A DNA stretch of 44,885 bases from Paludibacteraceae bacterium. GTDB taxonomy: Bacteria > Bacteroidota > Bacteroidia > Bacteroidales > Paludibacteraceae. The stretch covers positions 1-44,885 of the forward strand of contig JAGCWQ010000230.1 of assembly GCA_017961765.1 (NCBI GenBank), written 5' to 3'. Numbering within the stretch: the first letter of the stretch is position 1; each line of letters starts with the position of its first letter. The position numbers were made by a program, and so were the translations under genes. Under the pieces are notes generated by a model. It had not been told where the DNA came from. It ran no database searches and was given only the letters and a program-made list of their open reading frames with translations. This document shows positions 31,468-38,935 of this stretch, in pieces.

Positions 31468-31494
31468 ATGGCGAGAAAAATGGCGAGAAAATGA
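31468..31494 (+). CDS. Tiny leader ORF made of a 12-base tandem repeat
   Basis: ATGGCGAGAAAA is repeated exactly (31468-31479, 31480-31491) and followed by TGA, giving an eight-residue peptide (MARK twice). Its stop overlaps the start of the nuclease gene (ATGA at 31491), so ribosomes leaving the leader could reinitiate. Expression is unproven. Confidence 0.35.
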   Translation: MARKMARK

Positions 31495-32369
31495 GCAGAA
31501 TATTATATAAAGGAAAGTGGGACGGTATTTGGGACAGGCCCAAGTATCAGGAGATGAGGGATAAGATAGTAAACTCCTTCAAGGGGCTCACGTTCATTGA
31601 GGAAGGGCACCGGTACTTCCTCGGTGATAAAGAGTTCACCTGCGTATCAAACGTAACCCATAGATTCCAAGAGCATACAGATTGGCACGCAAAGGCGATT
31701 GAGGTTTCCGAAAGGGACTACGAAAACGAGAACTCGAAATATTACCACATGACTTCCGACGAAATAGAGAAGGCATGGAAGGATAATTCGAGTAGGGCGT
31801 GTATACACGGAAGCGAGAGGCATGAGTTTGGAGAGTCCTGTTATTGGTACATGACGGGACAGTTTGACAAGATATTGCCGGCGTTCAAGGATAGGCTGAC
31901 GGAAGATGGCGGGTTCCTCGCTATACATCCAAAAGAAGAGGCTACGGTAAAGTTCTGGGAAGACTTGCCTGTGTCGTTTGTCCCGATAGCGGTAGAGAAC
32001 ATCACATACAACAAGACACTCAATTACAGCGGCACGTTTGATATGTTGTTTTACTATGATGCCGAGTTGGACGGAAAGGATCCGAAATATAGCGGCTTCG
32101 TGATATTCGACTACAAGACGAACAAAGACCTGTACAAGAATTTTCAGGAGAAAAAGCTTCTTCCTCCATTTGAAGAACTGTACGATATGCCGTGCAACCT
32201 GTACAAACTGCAGTTGAGCCTATATCAGTTGAACCTCGAACAACTCGGTTTCAAGGTTATCGCAAGACGTCTTATTTGGCTCCGTCCTGACGGTGAATAT
32301 GATAAGATACCACTCGAGTCTTACTCGAAGGTATTGTCAGAAGAATTAACGAAACATCCAATAATTTAA
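31491..32369 (+). CDS. PD-(D/E)XK nuclease (RecB/Cas4-type)
   Basis: 292 residues. The nuclease core is visible: GTFDMLF (Asp184), FVIFDYKTNK (Asp207, Lys209) and the later YKLQLSLYQLNLEQLG (QxxxY motif), the order seen in RecB-like exonucleases. The N-terminal 130 residues contain HGSERHEFGE, as in related phage exonucleases. It probably degrades or processes DNA ends in recombination. Start ATG overlaps the leader ORF stop. Confidence 0.82.
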   Translation: MSRILYKGKWDGIWDRPKYQEMRDKIVNSFKGLTFIEEGHRYFLGDKEFTCVSNVTHRFQEHTDWHAKAIEVSERDYENENSKYYHMTSDEIEKAWKDNSSRACIHGSERHEFGESCYWYMTGQFDKILPAFKDRLTEDGGFLAIHPKEEATVKFWEDLPVSFVPIAVENITYNKTLNYSGTFDMLFYYDAELDGKDPKYSGFVIFDYKTNKDLYKNFQEKKLLPPFEELYDMPCNLYKLQLSLYQLNLEQLGFKVIARRLIWLRPDGEYDKIPLESYSKVLSEELTKHPII

Positions 32370-32372
32370 AAA

Positions 32373-33137
32373 ATGAATTCAGTAGAACGTATCGAATTGT
32401 TCCAAAGGGAACTTTCCTACATTTCAGACAACAAGCTTAAAGAGTTCGTCAAGATACTGCTCACGCACGCTGACGATTACTTCTTCGAGGTTCCGGCCAG
32501 CTCGTCTGGCAAGTATCACCCAAAGTTCGCACTTGGAAACGGAGGGCTTGTCAGGCATACAAAGGCGGTTGCCTATTTCACTAACGAACTTATTCGCCCG
32601 AGCATCGAGTTCGACAAGATTACTCGTTACGAGGGAGATTGCCTGATCGTTGCAGCAATCGTGCACGATATCAAGAAACAAGGGGACGGCTTGGAGGGTC
32701 ACACTGTCAAGGAGCACCCGAAACTCGCATCAGATTATATTTGGAAAATGTGGGAGAAGTACGGCGAGGATCTTCTCGAAGAGGAAGCCGTTGGCTACAT
32801 TACCGAGGTAGTGGAATCCCATATGGGCCCTTGGCAGAAGCCGTGCCCCGAGACTCGCCCTGAACTTATCGTGTTCTATGCCGACTACATTGCGAGCCGA
32901 AAGGAGATTGCCGGTTTGTCGTTCATCGACAACAATGACAACAGTGAGGTTGAGGCGTATGAACGTCCTGAATACACTGTCGAAAAATACAAGTTCGACT
33001 TTGGTAAGACGAAGGGTTTGACTATCAAAGAGGCGTACGACAGGGAGCCTGGCTATATCAGGTGGATAGCGAATAAGGAAGGTTTCGGAAACGTAGAGGT
33101 TCAGAATCTGGTAAAGGAGTTTTTGAATCAGTTGTAA
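32373..33137 (+). CDS. HD-domain phosphohydrolase with C-terminal ExoX-like/DUF3820-type motif
   Basis: 254 residues. HD ligands: His62 (GGLVRHTKAV), the HD pair at 98-99 (IVHDIKKQ), His110, His115 and HMGPW. The C-terminal 50 residues contain FGKTKGLTIKEAYDREPGYI followed by RWIANKE, the 'fGKhkGk...Y..Wl' pattern found at the end of exonuclease X-type and DUF3820 proteins, which contacts DNA. A fused nucleotide or nucleic-acid phosphohydrolase is likely. Overlaps the next gene by one base. Confidence 0.8.
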   Translation: MNSVERIELFQRELSYISDNKLKEFVKILLTHADDYFFEVPASSSGKYHPKFALGNGGLVRHTKAVAYFTNELIRPSIEFDKITRYEGDCLIVAAIVHDIKKQGDGLEGHTVKEHPKLASDYIWKMWEKYGEDLLEEEAVGYITEVVESHMGPWQKPCPETRPELIVFYADYIASRKEIAGLSFIDNNDNSEVEAYERPEYTVEKYKFDFGKTKGLTIKEAYDREPGYIRWIANKEGFGNVEVQNLVKEFLNQL

Positions 33138-33451
33138 TGGCCGAGATTGACAAGGTAGTTGATTTTCTTTGCGAAGTCGAGAAGTATCTCCATTCTTGGA
33201 TGTGTACCAAGGATGGGGACTACAAAATGTATGATACTCGCAAAGTTAGACAAACCCTTATGTTTCTCGTTGCCAACGGAAGTAAAAACCCCATTTCAGA
33301 CTTTAAGAAGGGCGTTAACGATGGAACGATTCTGTTTTCAATATGTGCCTTCGCATTGTCGAACGAACATAAGAAAAAACTGTATCAGCAACATCGTAAG
33401 AACGTAGAAGAATTCGAGAAAAAATACAATATCAAAAATGAGACAGATTAA
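33137..33451 (+). CDS. Hypothetical protein
   Basis: 104 residues, helical, with CAFALSNEHKKKLYQQH near the end. Starts on the last base of the previous stop and overlaps the thioredoxin gene by 14 bases. No family recognised. Confidence 0.65.
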   Translation: MAEIDKVVDFLCEVEKYLHSWMCTKDGDYKMYDTRKVRQTLMFLVANGSKNPISDFKKGVNDGTILFSICAFALSNEHKKKLYQQHRKNVEEFEKKYNIKNETD

Positions 33452-33761
33452 GGCAGAAAAAGAACTGATTGAGGCAGTCGGAACTAACGACATTGTTGTC
33501 GCTAAGTTTGGTGCCGAATGGTGCGGGCCGTGTAGCGTGCTCGAACAGGCTATTTCCGAAATAGAGGCGGAACAAGCCGATACTGCCGAGTTCCTTGAAA
33601 TTGACGTGGACGACGCTGATGAGGAATTCGTTGACAAGTATTATCTCCGTGGGCTCCCTGTAACCTATTTCTTCAAGGACGGAGAAAGAGCCGGGGTTGT
33701 GGAAGGTCTTATCACCAAGGAGCAGATGCTCGAGAGAATTGCAAGGTTAAAGGAAAAATAG
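33438..33761 (+). CDS. Thioredoxin
   Basis: 107 residues, a single thioredoxin fold. Active site WCGPC at 28-32 (FGAEWCGPCSVLEQ), the cis-Pro segment LRGLPVTYFF and a following GxxxxxEGL strand. It is a dithiol reductant; in phages it may supply ribonucleotide reductase or fold structural proteins. Standard length. Confidence 0.92.
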   Translation: MRQIKAEKELIEAVGTNDIVVAKFGAEWCGPCSVLEQAISEIEAEQADTAEFLEIDVDDADEEFVDKYYLRGLPVTYFFKDGERAGVVEGLITKEQMLERIARLKEK

Positions 33762-33762
33762 T

Positions 33763-34059
33763 ATGGCAGAAGAGGTAAAGCAAGAAGGGTATGAGTATGT
33801 GAACCACCCTTCGCACTACAACAGGTATCCTATCGAAGCGGTAGAAATGGCACGCAGGATTTGGGGCGATGACGCTATGGAGAAAGCCGCTCAGATAACG
33901 GCGTTTTTCTATCGAATGAGAATGGGGCTTAAGCCGGAAGTAACCGTAAAGCAGGATCTGGACAAGGAAGAGTTCTGGTTGAACTATGCGAAGAAACTGC
34001 ACGACGCCCATGACGTAGAGGCGGAATCTCCCGGCGGAAGAAATTTGCTCATGGACTAA
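33763..34059 (+). CDS. DUF3310 protein
   Basis: 98 residues. Contains VNHPSHYNRYPIEAVEMARR and a helical half with AAQITAFFYRMRMGLK, the DUF3310 pattern widespread in phages and sometimes annotated as a nucleotide kinase-like protein without proof. One base separates it from the thioredoxin stop. Confidence 0.85.
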   Translation: MAEEVKQEGYEYVNHPSHYNRYPIEAVEMARRIWGDDAMEKAAQITAFFYRMRMGLKPEVTVKQDLDKEEFWLNYAKKLHDAHDVEAESPGGRNLLMD

Positions 34060-34064
34060 CGATT

Positions 34065-34093
34065 AAGGCGAGGATTCAATCCCCGCCTTTTTT
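34065..34093. terminator. Terminator between convergent transcripts
   Basis: Stem AAGGCG-A-GGA / TCC-C-CGCCTT with one A-C mismatch and TTCAA loop, then T6. It ends the 29-34 kb plus-strand run and may also stop the minus-strand operon. Confidence 0.82.
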
Positions 34094-34094
34094 G

Positions 34095-34493
34095 TTAATC
34101 TATGTTTAGGTACAAACCGTATTTTTCACAGAAATCATCGAGTTTTTTCCTTAGTTTCTTTCCGAAATCTTTGTAGTGGAACTCACTCGCCAGTTCGTAC
34201 TGTTTCGGCATGTTGTTGAACCGTTCATAGAGCAACCCTCGTATTTCCTGTATCTCAGTCGCTTCTTTCACGAACTCGTCCAAGTCTATTTTCCCAAGTT
34301 TATCCTCAATGAAATAAGACAAACCATCTACACAAGGAAGACAGTGTATCTCAGAGTACCATTCTGACGGCCCTATGTCAAGAATATCAGGAGGGTTCTC
34401 CGACCGTTTCATATAGTACTCAATGTCGAACATCGTGTAGCCACGGCTTCCTACCGGGGCGTTTTCTGGTGTGAAATATATCTGATATACCAT
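34095..34493 (-). CDS. Hypothetical protein
   Basis: 132 residues, acidic and aromatic-rich, with two helices (EFVKEATEIQEIRGLLYERF and FGKKLRKKLDDFCEKYG). Last gene of the minus-strand operon, separated from the gene before it by a gap with unusual repeats. No family recognised. Confidence 0.65.
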   Translation of the reverse strand: MVYQIYFTPENAPVGSRGYTMFDIEYYMKRSENPPDILDIGPSEWYSEIHCLPCVDGLSYFIEDKLGKIDLDEFVKEATEIQEIRGLLYERFNNMPKQYELASEFHYKDFGKKLRKKLDDFCEKYGLYLNID

Positions 34494-34494
34494 T

Positions 34495-34571
34495 ATATTG
34501 TGATTTTGTTGCTATTTGCGGTAAAAATAACCCCATTCGGGTACAAAAATACCAACATATTGTGATTTTGT
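34495..34571. repeat. 15-bp direct repeat ATATTGTGATTTTGT (two copies)
   Basis: Exact copies at 34495-34509 and 34557-34571, 62 bases apart, in the minus-strand intergenic gap. One copy overlaps an inverted repeat. Could be operator half-sites. Confidence 0.65.
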
Positions 34572-34576
34572 ACCCG
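34538..34576 (-). promoter_or_regulatory. Inverted repeat with an alternative competing hairpin
   Basis: 11-bp stem CGGGTACAAAA (34538-34548) / TTTTGTACCCG (34566-34576). The second arm's ACCCG can instead pair with CGGGT at 34579-34583 across a 2-base TT gap, too tight to fold as drawn without opening, so mutually exclusive forms are only a possibility. It follows the stop at 34584 and may be a terminator or attenuator. Confidence 0.45.
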
Positions 34577-34583
34577 TTCGGGT

Positions 34584-35075
34584 TTAATCTTTGGGCCCGT
34601 ACTGCCCGTGTTTGAAGGCTTCGAAGAGGTCTATCTTGTAGTAGTCGTTTTTCTTATATCTAATCAGCCTAATCAGCCCAATGTCCAGACTCTGATGCTC
34701 TCCGTCGCAAAAATACTCAAAATGTTTCCGCTTATCTTCGAGAAGCATAATCAGTTGCCTGAAATCCTCTACTGTGTAGCGATCTTTGAATGGGATGTAC
34801 TGATTATACACGGGGTGGTAGCAGCCGAATTTGTCTCTCGGAAGATAATGGTCCCCGAGGGCTTTCATTAGTTCTTGGTTGAGTAGGCTGTCTTTCTTGA
34901 TGTAGTACAGATCTTTGTTTCCGTCGTACGGCTGTATGAAGGCGTCTTCTATCGTGAATGTCTCCTGAGGCGTTTGTTTGCCTTTGATCTTGCCCATTAC
35001 GGGAACCGCAACGGCTGTTGCTGCAACGCCGGTTCCAATTCGGAACAGTTTTCCTAAAAAGTTTCTTCTTTCCAT
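34584..35075 (-). CDS. Exported protein with Tat-type signal peptide
   Basis: 163 residues. The N-terminus MERRNFLGKLFRIGTGVAAT has twin Arg (3-4), FL at the consensus positions and a following Ala/Val-rich hydrophobic stretch (12-26), as in a Tat signal. The mature part is acidic/aromatic with no recognised motif. Tat export is unusual for a phage protein and implies cofactor binding or folding before export, or that the region is a simple membrane anchor. Confidence 0.65.
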   Translation of the reverse strand: MERRNFLGKLFRIGTGVAATAVAVPVMGKIKGKQTPQETFTIEDAFIQPYDGNKDLYYIKKDSLLNQELMKALGDHYLPRDKFGCYHPVYNQYIPFKDRYTVEDFRQLIMLLEDKRKHFEYFCDGEHQSLDIGLIRLIRYKKNDYYKIDLFEAFKHGQYGPKD

Positions 35076-35080
35076 CGCAT

Positions 35081-35581
35081 TTATTGTTTACCTGTCGATC
35101 CAAATCCACCTTCCCCACGTTCGGTGTTTTCGTCTATATCGTCAGCCCACTCGAATTGAACGTTTTTCGGGGCAATTCCAATCTTAATTTGTGCAATCTT
35201 ATCCCCAACCCTGTATCTCGGCATATCAGGGAAGATATGGTAGAACACGGCTCTCGGCTCACCACGGAAAAATTCGTCCAAGGTTCCCGGTGAGTTTGCC
35301 AACACCATACCCGTACTTGAAATGCTGCTTCTTGGACGGACATCTATGGATATGTCAAACATATCCCAAAATGGTATGTTCGCCTGCCTTGTTTCTGTCG
35401 GTATGAATTGTTCCTGTAATTTTTCCCTGTCAATCTCGTATTTGAAACCGAGACGATACATCCAAACGTGAGGGGCGATTTCCTCTTCTGATACCGCCCA
35501 CACGTCGTAGCCAAAATCGCCGGGCTTTCCTTTCTCCGGAAGCCGTGCGTTATTGTTTATTTTCTTCAGTTTTATCTTCAT
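35081..35581 (-). CDS. dut: dUTPase (trimeric dUTP diphosphatase)
   Basis: 166 residues with the trimeric dUTPase motifs in order: KPGDFGYDVWA, VRPRSSISSTG, LANSPGTLDEFFRGEPRAVF, YRVGDKIAQIKI and the C-terminal GEGGFGSTGK. It converts dUTP to dUMP and pyrophosphate, supplying dTMP synthesis (compare the ThyX-like gene at 11.1 kb). About 25 residues longer than the minimal form because of inserts. The start overlaps the upstream gene by 32 bases. Confidence 0.93.
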   Translation of the reverse strand: MKIKLKKINNNARLPEKGKPGDFGYDVWAVSEEEIAPHVWMYRLGFKYEIDREKLQEQFIPTETRQANIPFWDMFDISIDVRPRSSISSTGMVLANSPGTLDEFFRGEPRAVFYHIFPDMPRYRVGDKIAQIKIGIAPKNVQFEWADDIDENTERGEGGFGSTGKQ

Positions 35582-35813
35582 TCTTTCTGTAAATTACGTT
35601 GTAGACTTCATCGTCGGTGAGTTTAATTTGAAAAGTCTTGTTCAGTTTCTGAATATAAATGCTTGCAAGCACGGGCCTCACGGGTTTCAGTTCTTCAACC
35701 GTGTACATTACGGGCATTATTTCATCGACAACCGCGCAACTGTCAGGCTGTTGTCCGTATCCGATTGGGTAAATAACATCCCCAACCCTCAATTCGTCAG
35801 TTCTTATTTTCAT
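35550..35813 (-). CDS. Small hypothetical protein
   Basis: 87 residues, beta-rich at the N-terminus (LRVGDVIYPIGYGQQPDSC) with a charged disordered tail. Overlaps the dUTPase gene by 32 bases and the gene upstream by 17. No family recognised. Confidence 0.6.
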   Translation of the reverse strand: MKIRTDELRVGDVIYPIGYGQQPDSCAVVDEIMPVMYTVEELKPVRPVLASIYIQKLNKTFQIKLTDDEVYNVIYRKNEDKTEENKQ

Positions 35814-35985
35814 GTTTTTCCATAAATTTTTTCAGTCCTTCGTTATATATTTTACGCCACTCGAGCATTTCTTCGCATTCAGGCAATTCCTCTTCGTCGC
35901 ATTCCCAGAACTTTTTACAGTCTTCACAAGGCGCACTTCCAGCCCACCTGTAAGCAAATTCTTCTGCGTCCCTAATTCCACTCAT
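35797..35985 (-). CDS. Small Cys-containing protein
   Basis: 62 residues from ATG 35985, one base after the stop of the glycosyltransferase gene; a start at 36030 is rejected because it lies inside that gene. APCEDCKKFWEC and PECEEM may form a metal knuckle. No family recognised. Confidence 0.6.
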   Translation of the reverse strand: MSGIRDAEEFAYRWAGSAPCEDCKKFWECDEEELPECEEMLEWRKIYNEGLKKFMEKHENKN

Positions 35986-35986
35986 A

Positions 35987-36919
35987 TTATTGATTTGTTG
36001 TGTTATCGGATTTCTGACGCTTCCAAGCATTGTCAGAAAGTACGGACCATCCGTACTCTGCAGCGTGGCTTATGAGAGGATCGTCGCCTGCCATAAGGAA
36101 TGCAGCAAGGCACCTTTCGACCAGGTATCCCGTGGCACGGGCCTGCATTCTCACGTCGTAATATTTGTGCTGCGGACGGACGTATTCGTCCTTGTGTGCC
36201 TCTACGTAGGCAATCCATTCGTCAGGAGTGTGGCATCCACGGGCGTCGTTGAACTTGTTCATTACGTCGAGCGCATAGGATACGTATTCCTTGAACATAT
36301 CCTTTTTCATGATGAACAGGCTCGACGGATAAATGTAGTCGCACTTCGCCATCCTGTCCCAACCGTCGGCGTACTGAGGATAGTTCTCTTTTACGATTTT
36401 ACCCATAAGGTCAAAGTCGTCCACGTTGTGCCAAATCTTGTAGAACTCGCGGTTGGATTTTGGCTGTCCGTTAAGCGTTGGAGGATATTTCAAATAGAAT
36501 TTCTCATTCAGTATAACCTTGATACCGTATGAGAAAATCTTGTCCACGTTAGGGATATCGTCAAGGAAGTTGAAATATCTTCTGTAATGAACCATTCCGA
36601 TATAGTCCTTGATATCCCAGTTATGCAGGAGCCAATAGAATCCTGCGTATTCGTTGAACATAAGGTTGTTATCGGAAATGTTGTCTCCGACGTAATCCCT
36701 GTAAATTGGAAGGTTGTGTTTTGATAGGCTCGCTTCAAGTTTGTCCCTGCCCCAAAAATCGGCAGTAGTTCCGCAAGTAGGATATGTCGGCAATCCCGGA
36801 TACTTCTGAAATTCTTCGTCCGGCGCGTGATTGTTCGTGAGTATCTTGTATACAGAGTTTTCCACGATTGGTAGAAAAGGAACGTGGCTGTATATGAAAA
36901 TGTCGAGATTATTGTTCAT
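35987..36919 (-). CDS. Glycosyltransferase of the DUF4422 type
   Basis: 310 residues. Contains DIFIYSHVPFLPIVE, the DUF4422 core segments NEYAGFYWLLHN and DYIGMVHYRRYFNF, and a late YPSSLFIMKKDMFKEY. DUF4422 proteins are capsule/LPS-type glycosyltransferases. It overlaps the second glycosyltransferase gene by 11 bases. Target could be virion glycosylation, host surface change or modified DNA; the sequence does not decide. Confidence 0.85.
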   Translation of the reverse strand: MNNNLDIFIYSHVPFLPIVENSVYKILTNNHAPDEEFQKYPGLPTYPTCGTTADFWGRDKLEASLSKHNLPIYRDYVGDNISDNNLMFNEYAGFYWLLHNWDIKDYIGMVHYRRYFNFLDDIPNVDKIFSYGIKVILNEKFYLKYPPTLNGQPKSNREFYKIWHNVDDFDLMGKIVKENYPQYADGWDRMAKCDYIYPSSLFIMKKDMFKEYVSYALDVMNKFNDARGCHTPDEWIAYVEAHKDEYVRPQHKYYDVRMQARATGYLVERCLAAFLMAGDDPLISHAAEYGWSVLSDNAWKRQKSDNTTNQ

Positions 36920-37742
36920 AGTTGTATCCGTGTTCTTTTAGCCATTCGGCTTTCTCAGGCGTGTACTCGTTGTAAATGAAATAGTCTTTCAATGGGTAAT
37001 AGTCCACTTTGTCGCTCCGCAGATAGTCGGCGTAACTTCTTCCAAGTTTGTTCTCGCACCATTCCTGCAGTGACTTCGTATAATAGTGCCGTACATACAG
37101 GATAGTGTATTCGAGTTTGTCGTTGAACGGTCCGCCCGGTGTCATTACTCCGGCCGGGCTGTAATACTCGTTACATTCGTTGATTCCGTGTGGATTGTTG
37201 GTGAAGTTTACCTTTATCGACTTGTGAAGGATTGATTTCACGTGGTAGTTCTCAGGGAACTTGTAATGGAACGTCACCGTCTCCTCGAGAGGCTCCGGGA
37301 ACCTTTCGAGAACGGGCTTGTCTTCGTAATTGATGTTCCCGTTATCTCCGTACACCCGCCAATTCAGTTTATAGGCGTGTATGTAATCCCTTGAATGAAT
37401 GAATTCCTTGATGTTATTGTGGAAAATCTTCTTTCCCATGTCTGAGAACGTTATGAATTCGTCGGTGTCGATGAACGCCGCCCATTCATACGTTATTCCC
37501 CAATGCGACAGGTTGTTGTAGAATATTTTCTGAAATCCCTGTTTACCACGAAGATCAATGAGTTGAACCGTTCCGTTGGATATGTAATCTTTGAGCAGTT
37601 CTTCATATCTTTCCCCATCAGGGTCGTTGTTGTCGCCTATAACAATACGATCGAAACCGATACCGAGGTGATAGTCAATGAACTCCCTTAGGTATCGGCT
37701 TTCGTTCTTGCAAATCATTACGATTATTACGTCGTTGCCCAT
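36909..37742 (-). CDS. Glycosyltransferase (GT92 / Glyco_tranf_2_4-like)
   Basis: 277 residues. VIIVMICKNESRYLREFIDY, HLGIGFDRIVIGDN and the acidic FIDTDEFITF (DxD-type metal site) give the GT-A donor-binding pattern of GT92-like transferases. The C-terminal half has HGINECNEYYSPAGV and conserved aromatics. Operon partner of the DUF4422 gene; one begins inside the other. Confidence 0.85.
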   Translation of the reverse strand: MGNDVIIVMICKNESRYLREFIDYHLGIGFDRIVIGDNNDPDGERYEELLKDYISNGTVQLIDLRGKQGFQKIFYNNLSHWGITYEWAAFIDTDEFITFSDMGKKIFHNNIKEFIHSRDYIHAYKLNWRVYGDNGNINYEDKPVLERFPEPLEETVTFHYKFPENYHVKSILHKSIKVNFTNNPHGINECNEYYSPAGVMTPGGPFNDKLEYTILYVRHYYTKSLQEWCENKLGRSYADYLRSDKVDYYPLKDYFIYNEYTPEKAEWLKEHGYNYEQ

Positions 37743-38324
37743 TTATTTCGTCTCTGTATTTCTGTTTATTAGGCCCACAAGTTCCGCCGCCTGCCTGACA
37801 ACGGTTGACAGTGGCGAAGAGAAGTATTTCTTGTAGTTGTCTTCTTCGGGGTTCCTGTCGAGAATGCCCATTGCCTCGTATTCTACGGGGGTGAATTTAA
37901 CGCCGGCATTTGCAGCAAGCAATATGCTCCGTTCTCCTGTTCTGAGTGCACCTTCCAACGTGTTATACTTGTAAACCATTCCACGGTTAACCACCTCCCA
38001 ATTGTTGTCGTTTCTTGACAGCATGACGACTTTGGCAATTTGGCTCAGGAGGCATACTTTCCCGATAGATTTCGGGTCAGCGGCGATTTTTTCCGGAAGC
38101 AGTTCGTTCAGGCTGGTCGCAAGTTTTGACATCTTGATGACGTTCTTTACGAAACTTCCGCCGAACGCTGAACCGCTCTCGAGAAGGTTGGAATAAGAAG
38201 CGTTCATAACTGCCTCATCTCCACCGACTGACTCAATGAGTTTGTCAGCCGCCTCATCGCCGATAAGCCGATCAAGTGCTTTTCTGTAAGTTGTGTAGTT
38301 CTTTACCAAAATATCGCTCTTCAT
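37743..38324 (-). CDS. Degenerate HD-domain protein
   Basis: 193 residues from ATG 38324, because an earlier frame start lies within the promoter. The order of segments resembles phage HD hydrolases, but the metal ligands are replaced: SQ in LLSQIAKVV where HD is expected, RTGERS in place of GHGEKS, ILD in place of WHM, and AAEL in place of the final AD. It is therefore probably a non-catalytic relative with a structural or regulatory role. First gene of the minus-strand operon, led by TATATTTG. Confidence 0.55.
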   Translation of the reverse strand: MKSDILVKNYTTYRKALDRLIGDEAADKLIESVGGDEAVMNASYSNLLESGSAFGGSFVKNVIKMSKLATSLNELLPEKIAADPKSIGKVCLLSQIAKVVMLSRNDNNWEVVNRGMVYKYNTLEGALRTGERSILLAANAGVKFTPVEYEAMGILDRNPEEDNYKKYFSSPLSTVVRQAAELVGLINRNTETK

Positions 38325-38346
38325 AGCATCAAAATTATTCTCACAG

Positions 38347-38354
38347 CAAATATA
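38347..38354 (-). promoter_or_regulatory. Host-type promoter core TATATTTG (minus strand)
   Basis: Read on the minus strand, CTTTTTGTATATTTGC lies about 22 bases before ATG 38324. It should drive the whole 38.3-34.1 kb operon. Confidence 0.75.
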
Positions 38355-38383
38355 CAAAAAGCGTTCGCAATAAACGTCAGAAA

Positions 38384-38394
38384 GTATTTATAAT
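38384..38394 (+). promoter_or_regulatory. Second promoter motif GTATTTATAAT upstream of the fibre operon
   Basis: Exact match to the motif at 1167-1177, 38 bases before ATG 38432 and divergent from the host-type promoter 30 bases away. Its position before clear fibre genes is the main argument for calling the class late. Confidence 0.62.
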
Positions 38395-38431
38395 GACGGG
38401 ATCTATATCCTAATAAAAACGTTTTTACATT

Positions 38432-38896
38432 ATGGCAAAACCACGCAAAGTTATTCTTAAAAAAAGCAACGTTCTGTTGAACGGGCATCCTAAACTACCT
38501 GAGGCAAATGCAATGGAGTACGGCGAACTGGCTGTCAACTACGCAGCCAGCGGAGAAACATTGTCTATAAAAAATTCAGACAATCAGATAGTCACGTTCC
38601 CTGGCCGCCCTGCCATTGAAAAACTGATTAACGAGGCAGTGAGCGGGCTACCTGAAGAAATTCAGGATATTCAAGAGCAAATTGCTGACATCAACAGCGG
38701 AATGTCGGCGGTAAGTTCACACATTGGCAATTCCACGATTCACCTTCCCGCAGTAACATCTTCGGATAACGGGAAAACGCTGAAAGTTGTAAACGGCGTT
38801 TGGTCGGCTGCAACACCTCTCAACGTTTATAGCGGAAGCAATGCCCCTGATAATTCACTCGGAAACAACGGAGACATTTATTTGCAGACATCATAA
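38432..38896 (+). CDS. Tail-fibre protein (short, adaptor-like)
   Basis: 154 residues. LNGHPKLPEANAMEYGELAV followed by NYAASGETLSIKNSDNQIV is the N-terminal attachment pattern of Bacteroidota phage fibres ('GElavNya'). Next comes a helical coiled segment (LINEAVSGLPEEIQDIQEQI), then a short beta segment. Likely a fibre base or attachment component preceding the larger fibre proteins. Confidence 0.75.
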   Translation: MAKPRKVILKKSNVLLNGHPKLPEANAMEYGELAVNYAASGETLSIKNSDNQIVTFPGRPAIEKLINEAVSGLPEEIQDIQEQIADINSGMSAVSSHIGNSTIHLPAVTSSDNGKTLKVVNGVWSAATPLNVYSGSNAPDNSLGNNGDIYLQTS

Positions 38897-38935
38897 GCGG
38901 GCATAGACGTTTGGCAAGTTAAAATATTTTGACTT

